Below, in pieces: positions 42,959 to 51,093 of a stretch of DNA of 64,000 nt. The notes beneath the pieces were generated by a model, which had not been told where the DNA came from, did not search any database, and worked only from the letters and a program-made list of their open reading frames with translations. Source of the stretch: CBDBND01 sp965262665 (GTDB lineage Bacteria > Pseudomonadota > Alphaproteobacteria > Rhodospirillales > Rhodospirillaceae); the NCBI GenBank assembly GCA_965262665.1, contig CBDHFR010000004.1, forward strand, positions 992,001 through 1,056,000, read 5' to 3'. Position 1 is the first letter of the stretch; every line of letters starts with the position of its first letter. A program made the position numbers and the translations under genes.

Positions 42959-43894
42959 ATGGCTACACCTCCTAAATTCAATTCAATTCGAGATTACGTG
43001 GCAAGCATTACTGACGTCGGTTTCTGGTGGCCGTACGTCTCCGAGATCGTCGAACGCCACGATTTACCCCATGTGGGGCGGGAACCAGTTGCCGGTTACA
43101 ACGCGACCTATCCCACTTTTCTGTATGGAGATGTCGTAGTGAAGCTATTCGGATATTGGGGAACATGGCGAGAGCGCTACGCGTCTGAGCGAGCGGCACA
43201 CATCCTAGTCGGAACCGACCCGAAGATCGCCGCGCCGCGCCTGCTAGCAGAAGGGAGTTTGTTTGGAGATGCTGATGCTCCATGGCCATATTTTATCACG
43301 GAACGCATGTCCGGAGCCCCTTGGTGGCTTGCAGACTTATCGACTCCACAAAAAATCTCAGTCATTGGTGAATTGGGACGGCAGATTCATCGCGTACACC
43401 AGTTAAGTACCGTGGAGCATACGATGCACTCGGATTGGCAAGTCCGAGACATAGTTGCCGCAGCCAAGGAAAGCTCACTTCCACATCATATGGTTGCCCA
43501 GATTGACGAATACCTCGCTCGGCTCAATCCCTTTGATTATGCCTTCGTTCACGGCGACCTTGTCGACAACCACATTTATGTCATGAATGGCCGTCTCTCC
43601 GGTATTATCGATTGGGGCGATGCGATGATAATCGACCGGCATTATGACCTCGCCAAGCTGTACTTTGGCGCCTTCAATTGCAACAAGGACCTGTTACGAG
43701 TTTTCCTCGATGCTAGTGAGTGGCCTGTTAACGAAGATTTCGCTCACAAGGCACTTGGTCTCGCCTTGCACCGTCAAGCGCTGGGCTTTGCTCAGCACCA
43801 CACATTTGACGTTTTCCACAACCTTCCCAACTTGATAAGACTTGATAACATTAACTCGCTCGATGAGTTGGCTGTCGAACTCTTCGCCTTGTAA
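42959..43894 (+). CDS. Aminoglycoside-phosphotransferase-like kinase
   Basis: A 311-residue APH/choline-kinase fold protein. The catalytic loop AFVHGDLVDNHIYVMNG (H-G-D-x4-N) and the metal-binding IIDWGDAMIIDRHYDLAKL (D-W-G-D in place of DFG) are intact, and the N-lobe has VVVKLFGYWGTWRERYASER with a Lys for ATP. It phosphorylates a small hydroxylated molecule; antibiotic resistance is possible but so are sugar or choline-like substrates. ATG 42959, after GAGGGATG, gives the family's usual length; the longer frame from 42842 includes a palindromic repeat half and is less likely. It stands alone between repeats. Confidence 0.8.
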   Translation: MATPPKFNSIRDYVASITDVGFWWPYVSEIVERHDLPHVGREPVAGYNATYPTFLYGDVVVKLFGYWGTWRERYASERAAHILVGTDPKIAAPRLLAEGSLFGDADAPWPYFITERMSGAPWWLADLSTPQKISVIGELGRQIHRVHQLSTVEHTMHSDWQVRDIVAAAKESSLPHHMVAQIDEYLARLNPFDYAFVHGDLVDNHIYVMNGRLSGIIDWGDAMIIDRHYDLAKLYFGAFNCNKDLLRVFLDASEWPVNEDFAHKALGLALHRQALGFAQHHTFDVFHNLPNLIRLDNINSLDELAVELFAL

Positions 43895-43900
43895 ATATTA

Positions 43901-43980
43901 GCTATCTCTTCCGAAAACCTCATTCACACCTGTAGGGTTTGCTTGATGATCAGCGGATAAGGTTTCCGAAAAGGACGGGC
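43901..43980. repeat. Dispersed imperfect-palindrome element, copy C
   Basis: Left arm CTCTTCCGAAAACCTCATTC; right arm, on the other strand, GTCCTTTTCGGAAACCTTATCC. The middle contains GGGTTTGCTTGATGATCAGC, which matches the middle of copies A and E in inverted orientation. It lies directly behind the APH-like gene. Confidence 0.6.
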
Positions 43981-43999
43981 CGTAGTCTGAATCTGCTTA

Positions 44000-44086
44000 G
44001 TTGTCCCTTCCGAAAACTCCAACCGTGCAGCGTTTTAGAAGATTCACGCATCCTTCAGGCGGATGAGGTTTTCGACAGGGACAGCC
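44000..44086. repeat. Dispersed imperfect-palindrome element, copy D
   Basis: Left arm GTTGTCCCTTCCGAAAACTC; right arm, read on the minus strand, GCTGTCCCTGTCGAAAACCT. It follows copy C with 19 bp between, so two elements stand in tandem. The loop differs from copy C, suggesting independent history. Confidence 0.6.
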
Positions 44087-44388
44087 TAAAATGCGAAACC
44101 AGATGAGCCAATTCTTCCCTTACACAAAACAAACCAACGTCCCAAAGCATCTGATGAAAGACATGCTCGAATGCCTAATGAATAGTAAACCTTGACGGTG
44201 CCCGCTGTGAGATGGAGGAATGGAATAAAAACTACAACCAAATGAGGCCACGGAGTGTTATCGGCAACAAAACGCCAACAGAACTGTAAAACCGCTCGGA
44301 AGCATTTATGCCACCATGAGTACCTTCCCCGAAAAACCTCCAGCCGGTGTTCTAATATCGGGGAGCACGTGAATCTTGAGGGGAAGTA

Positions 44389-46041
44389 ATGCAAGTTGAT
44401 ACAGCTTGGGTTAAGCCCCCTCCACAAATCGGTGGTCTTGATCATCTTGCCGCGCAAGCGCCGTGCATCAACATATATGGTCGGCTACTGCCCGGCATTA
44501 CGAATGTGACGGACCGGGCACGTTACTACTCGTTTTATACTTGGTTGATCTGGGCGCTGGATCAAGCTGGTTACACCCGCTACGACGACGACTTTATCGA
44601 ACGCTTTCGTAGAGCCGATTGCCTCTTTTCATTGATCGCGGAACGGCATGCCACAACTGCGGGCGGAGAACATGAAGATCACGCCGCCGCGATGGTCGGA
44701 AGCAATACGCTGGCGCCCGTTGCCTCTTCCCTCGAAGCTAACGGAAAGGTGACGCTATCGGACTATTCACTGAGGGATGGCGCAAAGCAGCGGTACTTTT
44801 TGAGTCGGCTGGGTGGCCTTGGACAGTACTATCTTGGCGTCCTAAGAGAGTTGTTGATCCTTGATGGTGATTCAGCTAACGGGATCAAATATACTCGCCA
44901 AATTGGGGAACATGTTGCGCGATGCGTCGATGCAGGAGTGAGCCGCGAGCTCTTCTTCACCGCTATTGATTCTGATACGGTAACTACAGCCGAACTTGAG
45001 GCGTTAGGTGCGTTCTGTCCATGCCAACTAGAAAAAAATCCAGATGAGCAGGCTGTGCTTACCGAACTGTTTTCTGTCCAGGGATTCTTCGCGGAATATG
45101 AAGCACTGCCGCGACGCCGTTCGTTGCAGTCAATTTTGGGTCTTACCGAGCTTCTTCAAAAGGAAGGGGAAGAAGTTTCAGAGACGACCTTTCGGGGATG
45201 TGCGTACACAGGTAGTCTGCCTAGCGGCTCGTTGTGGAAAACGTCGTCGCATCTTGCGGACAATCGGGACAAGTGGGCTGTCTATGTTCGCAATGAAATC
45301 CTCTCCATTGCCATTCAAGGACTCTTCTACGCCATTCTCGACGGCTACGAAGAGTCGGGTCTTCGGTTCGAGTCCAGTGTGGGAGCTGCGGATTGGTTCT
45401 TGGCGCAGCCGGAGACAGTTGCTGCCCTAGAAGAGTTCGGTAGCCAGAACACATTCTCGCAATGCCTTTCGACGAGCGCCGACTGGCTGCCACCTCTTAC
45501 GCAGTGGCCTGAGCCAGCCCATGAAGTGTCGCTAATGGAGCATGTCGTCGGGCTGTCTCGGTCTTCCAAGTCTGCCGATACGCGGCGGCAAATTCTCGTA
45601 TCCGCCATTCGAATGCTGCTTGCGCTAGCTAGCCGCGCCAGTCGTCACCCAAGGCCTTATGCCGACTTTGTTTTTGATAAAGGCTATTTCCTTTACTACC
45701 CTATCAACCTCCACTCATTTGCCTTCCAGAGCAAGAATACTTGGGCGGAATTGAAAATGGAGGAAGTGCTGCGTTGGCTATTAACGCATTGGGGAATCGA
45801 GCTGCACCTTCGTATCGGGCTAAGAAAACTTCGTGGTCAATCTCAATCGGCCTTCCGCATCAGACCATCTGATCGCGGTATGGAAGTGATTGCAATACCG
45901 CCCGTGGTTCATACTCGTCCACGATTCAATCAGGCCCTCAGAATTCTCAAAGATATTGGTGCGCTGGAGCGGACCGCTTCTGGCCAGTGGCGGCCAAGTA
46001 AAATTGGCGCTTCGATCATCGAGCTAAGCGATGCTCCATAG
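44389..46041 (+). CDS. Uncharacterised 550-residue partner of a PLD-like protein
   Basis: A 550-residue, largely helical cytoplasmic protein of unknown family. Segments that look conserved are NVTDRARYYSFYTWLIWALD, KQRYFLSRLGGLGQYYLGVL and SVQGFFAEYEALPRRRSLQS. Near the C-terminus there is a possible winged-helix (RPRFNQALRILKDIGALERT). No nuclease, NTPase or membrane motif is seen. GAGGGGAAGTA precedes the ATG, a strong ribosome site. Its 3' end overlaps the PLD-like gene by 11 bases, so the two are coupled and very probably function as one module. The neighbourhood (PIWI-RE-like operon, CRISPR) suggests defence, which is inference. Confidence 0.6.
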   Translation: MQVDTAWVKPPPQIGGLDHLAAQAPCINIYGRLLPGITNVTDRARYYSFYTWLIWALDQAGYTRYDDDFIERFRRADCLFSLIAERHATTAGGEHEDHAAAMVGSNTLAPVASSLEANGKVTLSDYSLRDGAKQRYFLSRLGGLGQYYLGVLRELLILDGDSANGIKYTRQIGEHVARCVDAGVSRELFFTAIDSDTVTTAELEALGAFCPCQLEKNPDEQAVLTELFSVQGFFAEYEALPRRRSLQSILGLTELLQKEGEEVSETTFRGCAYTGSLPSGSLWKTSSHLADNRDKWAVYVRNEILSIAIQGLFYAILDGYEESGLRFESSVGAADWFLAQPETVAALEEFGSQNTFSQCLSTSADWLPPLTQWPEPAHEVSLMEHVVGLSRSSKSADTRRQILVSAIRMLLALASRASRHPRPYADFVFDKGYFLYYPINLHSFAFQSKNTWAELKMEEVLRWLLTHWGIELHLRIGLRKLRGQSQSAFRIRPSDRGMEVIAIPPVVHTRPRFNQALRILKDIGALERTASGQWRPSKIGASIIELSDAP

Positions 46042-48571
46042 AATTTCTCTGCTAGATGAACTTCGAAAGGGTGGTTATGAGGCGTCACTTATTACCACTT
46101 ATAATGCTTACTTCCCTTTTTATGAGGAGGTTGTACTTCGTCGCCTTGTGAACGCTGGCGTACGCCATAACGTGGTGATGATGGACGCCAACCAGTACGC
46201 CCACTCATTTGCAACCCACCCCCCCAAGTTAGCTGGCCGCAACTACACGCTCGTGCCTGTGAAAGTTGATGACGCATTTCACCCAAAGCTTGTGTTCCTA
46301 GCTGGTAAGAAGAGGGGTTTGGTTCTGGTCGGCAGCCACAACCTGACACTTTCTGGGTTTGGGTTTAATCGGGAACTGACCAATCTTGTTCGGATCGAGA
46401 ATGCAGATGATGTCGACGGCATTACGCTGGCAAGAGATGCGTGGGCAGAAATTGACTACTGGCTTGACAATTTTGCGGCTGCAGTACCCGACCCTGTCCG
46501 GCGCATGGTTAGTCGAGTCCGGGACTACGCCCCTTGGATCAACGGAGAGGCCAATAGAAAAAACGATATACAACTAATCGCCTGCCGCCCAGGTAAGCAA
46601 CCGCTATGGGACCAGCTAAAGAATCTTCTAGGTGCGGAAGCTGTAAGCGTATCTCTCACCGGAGCATTTTTTGATAAAGAGCTTCAGTTCATAGAGCGTG
46701 TCAAGCAAGACCTCAAGCCAGCAAATTTTTCGGTAGCGGTTGATCCAAACTCGGTGCAAATACCACCGAAAGCACAGGCCCTATCAAACGTGTCTTTCGT
46801 GGGCGCACATACCCTCGGTGTGGACAAAGAAATAGAGGCGGGAGACAGCCGCTATCTCCACGCCAAGGGGATTTTAGTTGTACAGAAAAATGGAGATTCC
46901 GTCTTCGCATCAGGGAGCGCCAACCCGAGTGCTGCAGCGTGGCTCTCCTCTAATAACAGCGGCAATGTCGAATTAATGCTGATTTATCGAGGAGAACGTG
47001 CACGTACAACGGCTGACAGTATCGGGTTTAATTTCATTGCAGATATGCCTGCACTTAACGAGGATGATTGGCAGGCGATTAAGTCCAACCAGAAACAACA
47101 GGCGGAACTAGAGCCCCTTGGCTACCGCAGTGGTATCGCGGTCGTCGATGAGACCCACATCATGTTTGATCAAAGACTGTTGGATGGTGTGGATCGTCCG
47201 TCATTTGTTTTGTATTCCTCAGAGGGCTCGGAAGTAAATCACACCAGCCAGTACCGTATTGAGAGTGATGCGGCATTCATAGAATTCGCTGAGACTAAAC
47301 TTACAAATGCTACTGCGCTACATGTCCTTCTCAATGGCAACTTAGTTCTCAAACTCCTCCTTCACCATACCCGTGAGATTGAGGAGCAAGCGAGAAGCAG
47401 TACGCAGCGGCGTTTCAGGCAGGCTCTGTTAAGTCTGGAAACCGATACGCCGAATATAGAGCTTCTAATCCAGTGCATCGATAAGATTGTGTTTTCCGAA
47501 TCACGCGAAACACAGCCTTCGCCCCCCAAAAAAGTTGGTGAGCGTGCCACACCCCTAAATGAGGTAAAAGAGGCCTCAGCTAGTCTGGCCATTGATGTTG
47601 AAGACGTGAAGCGTCGGACGTCCAAGAAACAGTTAAACCATTCCAGTGATTTTGCTTATCTACTCGATGCGCTCATTTACCACTTGCGCTTTCAGAAAGA
47701 TCGGCCAGCGGAAGAAGTCGATAGCTTTGGCCGAAGCGAAGAAGAGCAGATCGGCGCAGATGACGACCATGACGATGGTCAGGAGGTGTCTCGAAAGCAA
47801 TATGAGCTATTAAACGTTTGTCATGCGCGTGTGACAACGGTCGTCAACCGCATTGGCAGTCAGCTAAAAGCTTACGCTAAGAGGCAGCGGCCTTTGGACG
47901 AGGTTCTTGTCCGACTGCTTGGTGTGCTGGCTGTCTTAAGAGAATTACGAAAATGTGATGGTCGATTTGCTTGGGTGGAAAGGGGCCAAACAACAGTGCC
48001 GGAAAAACAACGTCTTCGTCTTCTAGAAGAGATTATGTTTAACCTCTTTGAAGGAGATCTGTCGCTGCTTCATTTGGAGGACCTAGGTGCAGAGTTTCGG
48101 CATAGTGACGATGTGGCAAGGCTCAAAGGCCTTGTGTTGTGGCTTGCGTGGGACTGTGGTCTAACTATGGACCTGAAGAAGCCCTTTAACGAAAGCCGCG
48201 ACGATCTCAACGAACGACTTAAGCGAAATGCAATGGTGTTAATGCTCGCACAAATGATTCAGGGCGACGATGTCGTTGAGGACGAGGCGCGTCAAAGCAT
48301 AGGTAGCCTGACGTCAAGTGAAATGCGATGGCTGAAAGAGATCTTGATGTTATCGCACAAATGCGAAACCATGCGTGATGACCCTTCTGTTTTACTACCT
48401 CCTGAAAGGGCCGAGCCGGGTGACATAGCCATCCATAGACAACTCCATGACTGGGATTTACGGATAATAGCGCACAGTGCGAATAACCGCATCAATTTAG
48501 TAAAGCTCAGCAATGACGGTGAGTTGCTTAGATACAAGAAAGATCATCTTGCTGTAGCGCGACTGCATTAG
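46031..48571 (+). CDS. PLD-superfamily (HKD-motif) large protein
   Basis: An 846-residue protein whose N-terminal 320 residues hold two phospholipase-D-like motifs. The first is DAFHPKLVFLAGKKRGLVLV (H84, K86) followed by GSHNLTLSGFG; the second, near 275-300, is YLHAKGILVVQK followed by ASGSANPSAAAW. H-x-K plus a G-S-x-N strand is the HKD nuclease pattern of Nuc/BfiI-like enzymes and DISARM DrmC, so this is probably a DNA or RNA nuclease, with one of the acidic partners replaced. The C-terminal 500 residues are helical and charged (EEEQIGADDDHDDGQEV) with no recognised domain. It overlaps the 550-residue gene by 11 bases. Phospholipase activity is unlikely without a leader. Confidence 0.7.
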   Translation: MLHRISLLDELRKGGYEASLITTYNAYFPFYEEVVLRRLVNAGVRHNVVMMDANQYAHSFATHPPKLAGRNYTLVPVKVDDAFHPKLVFLAGKKRGLVLVGSHNLTLSGFGFNRELTNLVRIENADDVDGITLARDAWAEIDYWLDNFAAAVPDPVRRMVSRVRDYAPWINGEANRKNDIQLIACRPGKQPLWDQLKNLLGAEAVSVSLTGAFFDKELQFIERVKQDLKPANFSVAVDPNSVQIPPKAQALSNVSFVGAHTLGVDKEIEAGDSRYLHAKGILVVQKNGDSVFASGSANPSAAAWLSSNNSGNVELMLIYRGERARTTADSIGFNFIADMPALNEDDWQAIKSNQKQQAELEPLGYRSGIAVVDETHIMFDQRLLDGVDRPSFVLYSSEGSEVNHTSQYRIESDAAFIEFAETKLTNATALHVLLNGNLVLKLLLHHTREIEEQARSSTQRRFRQALLSLETDTPNIELLIQCIDKIVFSESRETQPSPPKKVGERATPLNEVKEASASLAIDVEDVKRRTSKKQLNHSSDFAYLLDALIYHLRFQKDRPAEEVDSFGRSEEEQIGADDDHDDGQEVSRKQYELLNVCHARVTTVVNRIGSQLKAYAKRQRPLDEVLVRLLGVLAVLRELRKCDGRFAWVERGQTTVPEKQRLRLLEEIMFNLFEGDLSLLHLEDLGAEFRHSDDVARLKGLVLWLAWDCGLTMDLKKPFNESRDDLNERLKRNAMVLMLAQMIQGDDVVEDEARQSIGSLTSSEMRWLKEILMLSHKCETMRDDPSVLLPPERAEPGDIAIHRQLHDWDLRIIAHSANNRINLVKLSNDGELLRYKKDHLAVARLH

Positions 48572-48654
48572 GGCCGCCATTGCAGAATGAATGGATTGTA
48601 AAGCCCCGTCCCCTCGGTTTACCTGACCCGTTGGCATTTGTGGTACAGTGGACC

Positions 48655-48818
48655 CGGGCGTGTACACCTTCTCGTGTCCCACCACACCGTTCAGCAGACA
48701 CGCCAACACCCCCACCTCCAGAAGCCGATGCCGGTTCTTGCAGAATACGCTGGCGTCCCACACCGCATCGTCTATCGTCAGTCCGACAAACCAGCGGAAC
48801 AGGAGGATTGAGCTACTC
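48655..48818 (-). mobile_element. IS5/IS1182-like transposase remnant
   Basis: The minus strand encodes LFRWFVGLTIDDAVWDASVF and then KNRHRLLEVGVLACLL. This matches the N-terminal domain of IS5/IS1182-type transposases (RWFVGL, DDxVWD, NRxRLL). No DDE core or terminal repeats remain, so it is a fragment of about 55 residues. Confidence 0.6.
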
Positions 48819-48847
48819 CCCGATCCTTGGACAGATTCTGGTGTGAT

Positions 48848-48985
48848 TTAAACTACTCTTTGCACCTGCTGATCGGGTTGGTGTTGCTCGATTGCCTGCC
48901 AATAGACTACGGCAGGTGGCTTGCCGCCAAGGGCGGAATGTGGACGCCTGTCATTGTAGAACGCCATCCATTTACGGATATCTCA
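48848..48985 (-). mobile_element. IS3-family orfB C-terminal remnant
   Basis: The minus strand reads WMAFYNDRRPHSALGGKPPA followed by VVYWQAIEQHQPDQQ and a stop at 48848. FYNxxRPHSALGG-xP is the conserved end of IS3-family orfB proteins. The upstream part is lost behind a stop codon. It directly adjoins the IS5-like piece, so several elements have landed here. Confidence 0.75.
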
Positions 48986-49325
48986 CACCCGCTACCTACG
49001 CCGCGGCGTTGCAATCCAAACGGAATGACGCACTTGAATATCTTGACGGCTCTGCAAATCACCCAGTTGAACAACCCGCGCAAATGCGCAAAATGCAACC
49101 GGTGGCTCTAGATCACTTTGGATGATCGTTGGGGGTCACAGCAATTTCGATTTTGCGTAATCATTTTGAAACCGGACTCATTATAACTCCAGCGTATCCA
49201 GGTGCGCGTTTGTCGTAGATTTCTTCCTGCATCCTAATTTTGGTTCCGGCATGGCACCCTCTAAAAACGCCTCCAAATATCAGGATAAGAGCTTTTCGTA
49301 GCGTCGGCCCACCGGGCGCCAAGAC

Positions 49326-49407
49326 CTGTACTTCCCGAAAATTTATCCGCCATTCTTCATGACGCAAATCGTCCAGGTGTGATGAGGTTTTCGAAAGGGG
49401 CAGGTTA
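49326..49407. repeat. Dispersed imperfect-palindrome element, copy E
   Basis: Left arm CCTGTACTTCCCGAAAATTT; right arm, on the minus strand, CCTGCCCCTTTCGAAAACCT. The middle (TTCTTCATGACGCAAATCG) matches copy A closely, so A and E are the most similar pair although 9 kb apart. It stands about 65 bp behind the end of the kinase-like gene. Confidence 0.6.
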
Positions 49408-49473
49408 GGACGGTTCTCCGGATCAATAAGGACTCGTGTTCCAGGGTCGAAAATCGATAAGTCACCGGTACAA

Positions 49474-51093
49474 TTAAGTGATCTCTATTTCTATTACCTT
49501 TACGCGCGGATCATCGTCACCACGCATGATTCCCTCTTTAGCTAATTGAAAACGGTCATGCATTTCTCTTACGAAGTTTTCGCCGACCTGCTCCCGCCAA
49601 CCCTGGTCACGGATCTTATCTTCTAGCGGTCGGTTGATGACAACGTACTCGATTTTTATCCACCGCGGGACGATGTTCCTGGATTCTTGCCGATCGGCGG
49701 CCTTTAGGTGCGTGGCATCGATAACGGCATTCGAGCCTTCTTGGAGCAGCCGAATTACCCATTTTCGCACCTCCTCAAACACCGCCCTGTCTCTTCCTCG
49801 TCCTTGGAACTTCGGGTCCGACTCCCTGACTTCGTCTGATGAAACGATCTCTGATTTTAGGAAGTTCTTGGATGCCCACGTACTCTTCCCAGATGCGGGG
49901 CTACCAATGAGCACGACAAGCTTCTGACCGACGTCCGGCCAGTCCCAACCTGGCTCAACGGTTGGGTTTGCCACTTCATCGTTCATGTTCAGCAATTTAA
50001 CAACATGATCGTACGGAACTGGCGACATATGTGCCAAAGGGTTTGTGATCTCTTTCGAAGCAATATGAACCAGATTCTTTTCCTTTGGGGAAAGTCTAAA
50101 CTTCAAAGCGAGACTTAGATCGCGCACGTCGAACTCTTGGGCGTGGTTACGGGTGTTCCTATTGTTGAAGTGCGGATGATCCCATGGCACTAATTCCTGC
50201 AGGTATTGCCTGTGACGCCGGATAATCATGCTTCTTATATCTTCAACAAAAGAAAGCAAGACCCGCGCCTGAGCCCGCCAAATTCTCTTGTCGAATACCG
50301 CGCGCTGGTTTCTAAGCGCGAGAACCATTGTGTCGACGCGGACAGCATCATCCCACACATCGACCAACCCCTCTCTCCAGGTTGCGGATTTCTTTCCGAC
50401 CCATCCCTCAGCCGCTTCCCGAAGGATATCCCAAGGTTCGATTTGTTGACTCTCTTCGAGCTTCAGCAGGTCTCTGAGCAGAAATATGTTCGGTCCTGCC
50501 AATTCCAGAGATGTTTCCCGCGCCAACCTCTCCATGATGCCGGTGGCCGGCATGCATTCTCTGTTGGCCCAAAACTCCATGTCTAGCCGGTCTACAATCC
50601 CTTCCCACCTATGGATCGCCTTCCTGCCGAACGCCGATACGATCTGAGATTGAGGCAGGTTCGCAGGGGTGATTACGAAAAGTCGCGGCATCTTCGAGAT
50701 ATCTCCGTCCGCTTCTCTCCTTACGCTCGATACGAACCCGGACCACAGCGACCACGCTTCTTTGTTTAGGCCGCTAACGATTACTGTTTTCGTGAACAGG
50801 TTGGGAATAGAGACGAAGTCTTTCGTTGTCCTGATTCGTCCGCCCTGGCCGCCCTGTATCCGGTGCGCCAGCAGTGTAGCCGGAGACCTCGCTGCGCCGC
50901 TCTCTTCCATATCAATACAGACCGGCTGCAATCTGCTCCGCTCAAAGGCTAATTTTTTCAGAGCATCAAGAAGAAGCTTACCAATCCTCTCTGGGGCGTG
51001 AACGGCAACAAGGCCTAACCGATCGAGCTTATCTAAGGCCAACTCGATAAACCTTTCGGGTCCTGGCGATTCCCAGAAGTTCTCCAAGCTCAT
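49474..51093 (-). CDS. Two-domain P-loop protein with polynucleotide-kinase-like C-terminus
   Basis: A 539-residue protein. The N-terminal part looks like a degenerate ATPase (VAVHAPERIGKLLLDAL instead of GxxxxGKS, and a Walker-B-like TVIVSGLN). The C-terminal 150 residues form an AAA_33/T4-Pnk-like kinase: Walker A in VVLIGSPASGKSTWASKNF (near residue 396), then EIVSSDEVR, a catalytic-type GSNAVIDATHLKAADRQESR and a lid Arg region. Such kinases phosphorylate 5'-OH ends of nucleic acids, nucleosides or small molecules. The ATG overlaps the stop of the giant gene by ATGA, so it is coupled to it and is the last gene of the operon. In a guide-using system a 5' kinase would make sense, but this is inference. 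Confidence 0.65.
   Translation of the reverse strand: MSLENFWESPGPERFIELALDKLDRLGLVAVHAPERIGKLLLDALKKLAFERSRLQPVCIDMEESGAARSPATLLAHRIQGGQGGRIRTTKDFVSIPNLFTKTVIVSGLNKEAWSLWSGFVSSVRREADGDISKMPRLFVITPANLPQSQIVSAFGRKAIHRWEGIVDRLDMEFWANRECMPATGIMERLARETSLELAGPNIFLLRDLLKLEESQQIEPWDILREAAEGWVGKKSATWREGLVDVWDDAVRVDTMVLALRNQRAVFDKRIWRAQARVLLSFVEDIRSMIIRRHRQYLQELVPWDHPHFNNRNTRNHAQEFDVRDLSLALKFRLSPKEKNLVHIASKEITNPLAHMSPVPYDHVVKLLNMNDEVANPTVEPGWDWPDVGQKLVVLIGSPASGKSTWASKNFLKSEIVSSDEVRESDPKFQGRGRDRAVFEEVRKWVIRLLQEGSNAVIDATHLKAADRQESRNIVPRWIKIEYVVINRPLEDKIRDQGWREQVGENFVREMHDRFQLAKEGIMRGDDDPRVKVIEIEIT

Larger units (their letters stand above)
43895..44388. other. Intergenic region rich in palindromic repeats
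   Basis: Holds repeat copies C (about 43901-43980) and D (about 44000-44086) of the dispersed palindrome family, then some 230 bases with no recognisable gene. An inverted repeat TCCCCGA (44326-44332) / TCGGGGA (44358-44364) lies 25-63 bases before the start of the 550-aa gene and may be an operator. Confidence 0.5.
48572..49473. other. Intergenic graveyard of transposase remnants
   Basis: Between the convergent PLD module and the PIWI-RE-like operon there is no intact gene. Two transposase pieces are recognisable (listed separately), with the repeat copy E near 49.33 kb. The other short frames are shadows. Confidence 0.5.

Noticed and set aside
44086..44457. Minus-strand 123-codon frame upstream of the 550-aa gene
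   Set aside because: It overlaps the start of a well-supported gene and a palindromic repeat, and has no protein-like pattern.
46031..48571. Reading the PLD protein as a DISARM drmC gene
   Set aside because: No drmA, drmB or methylase is nearby and the protein is much longer; only the HKD-type core is shared.
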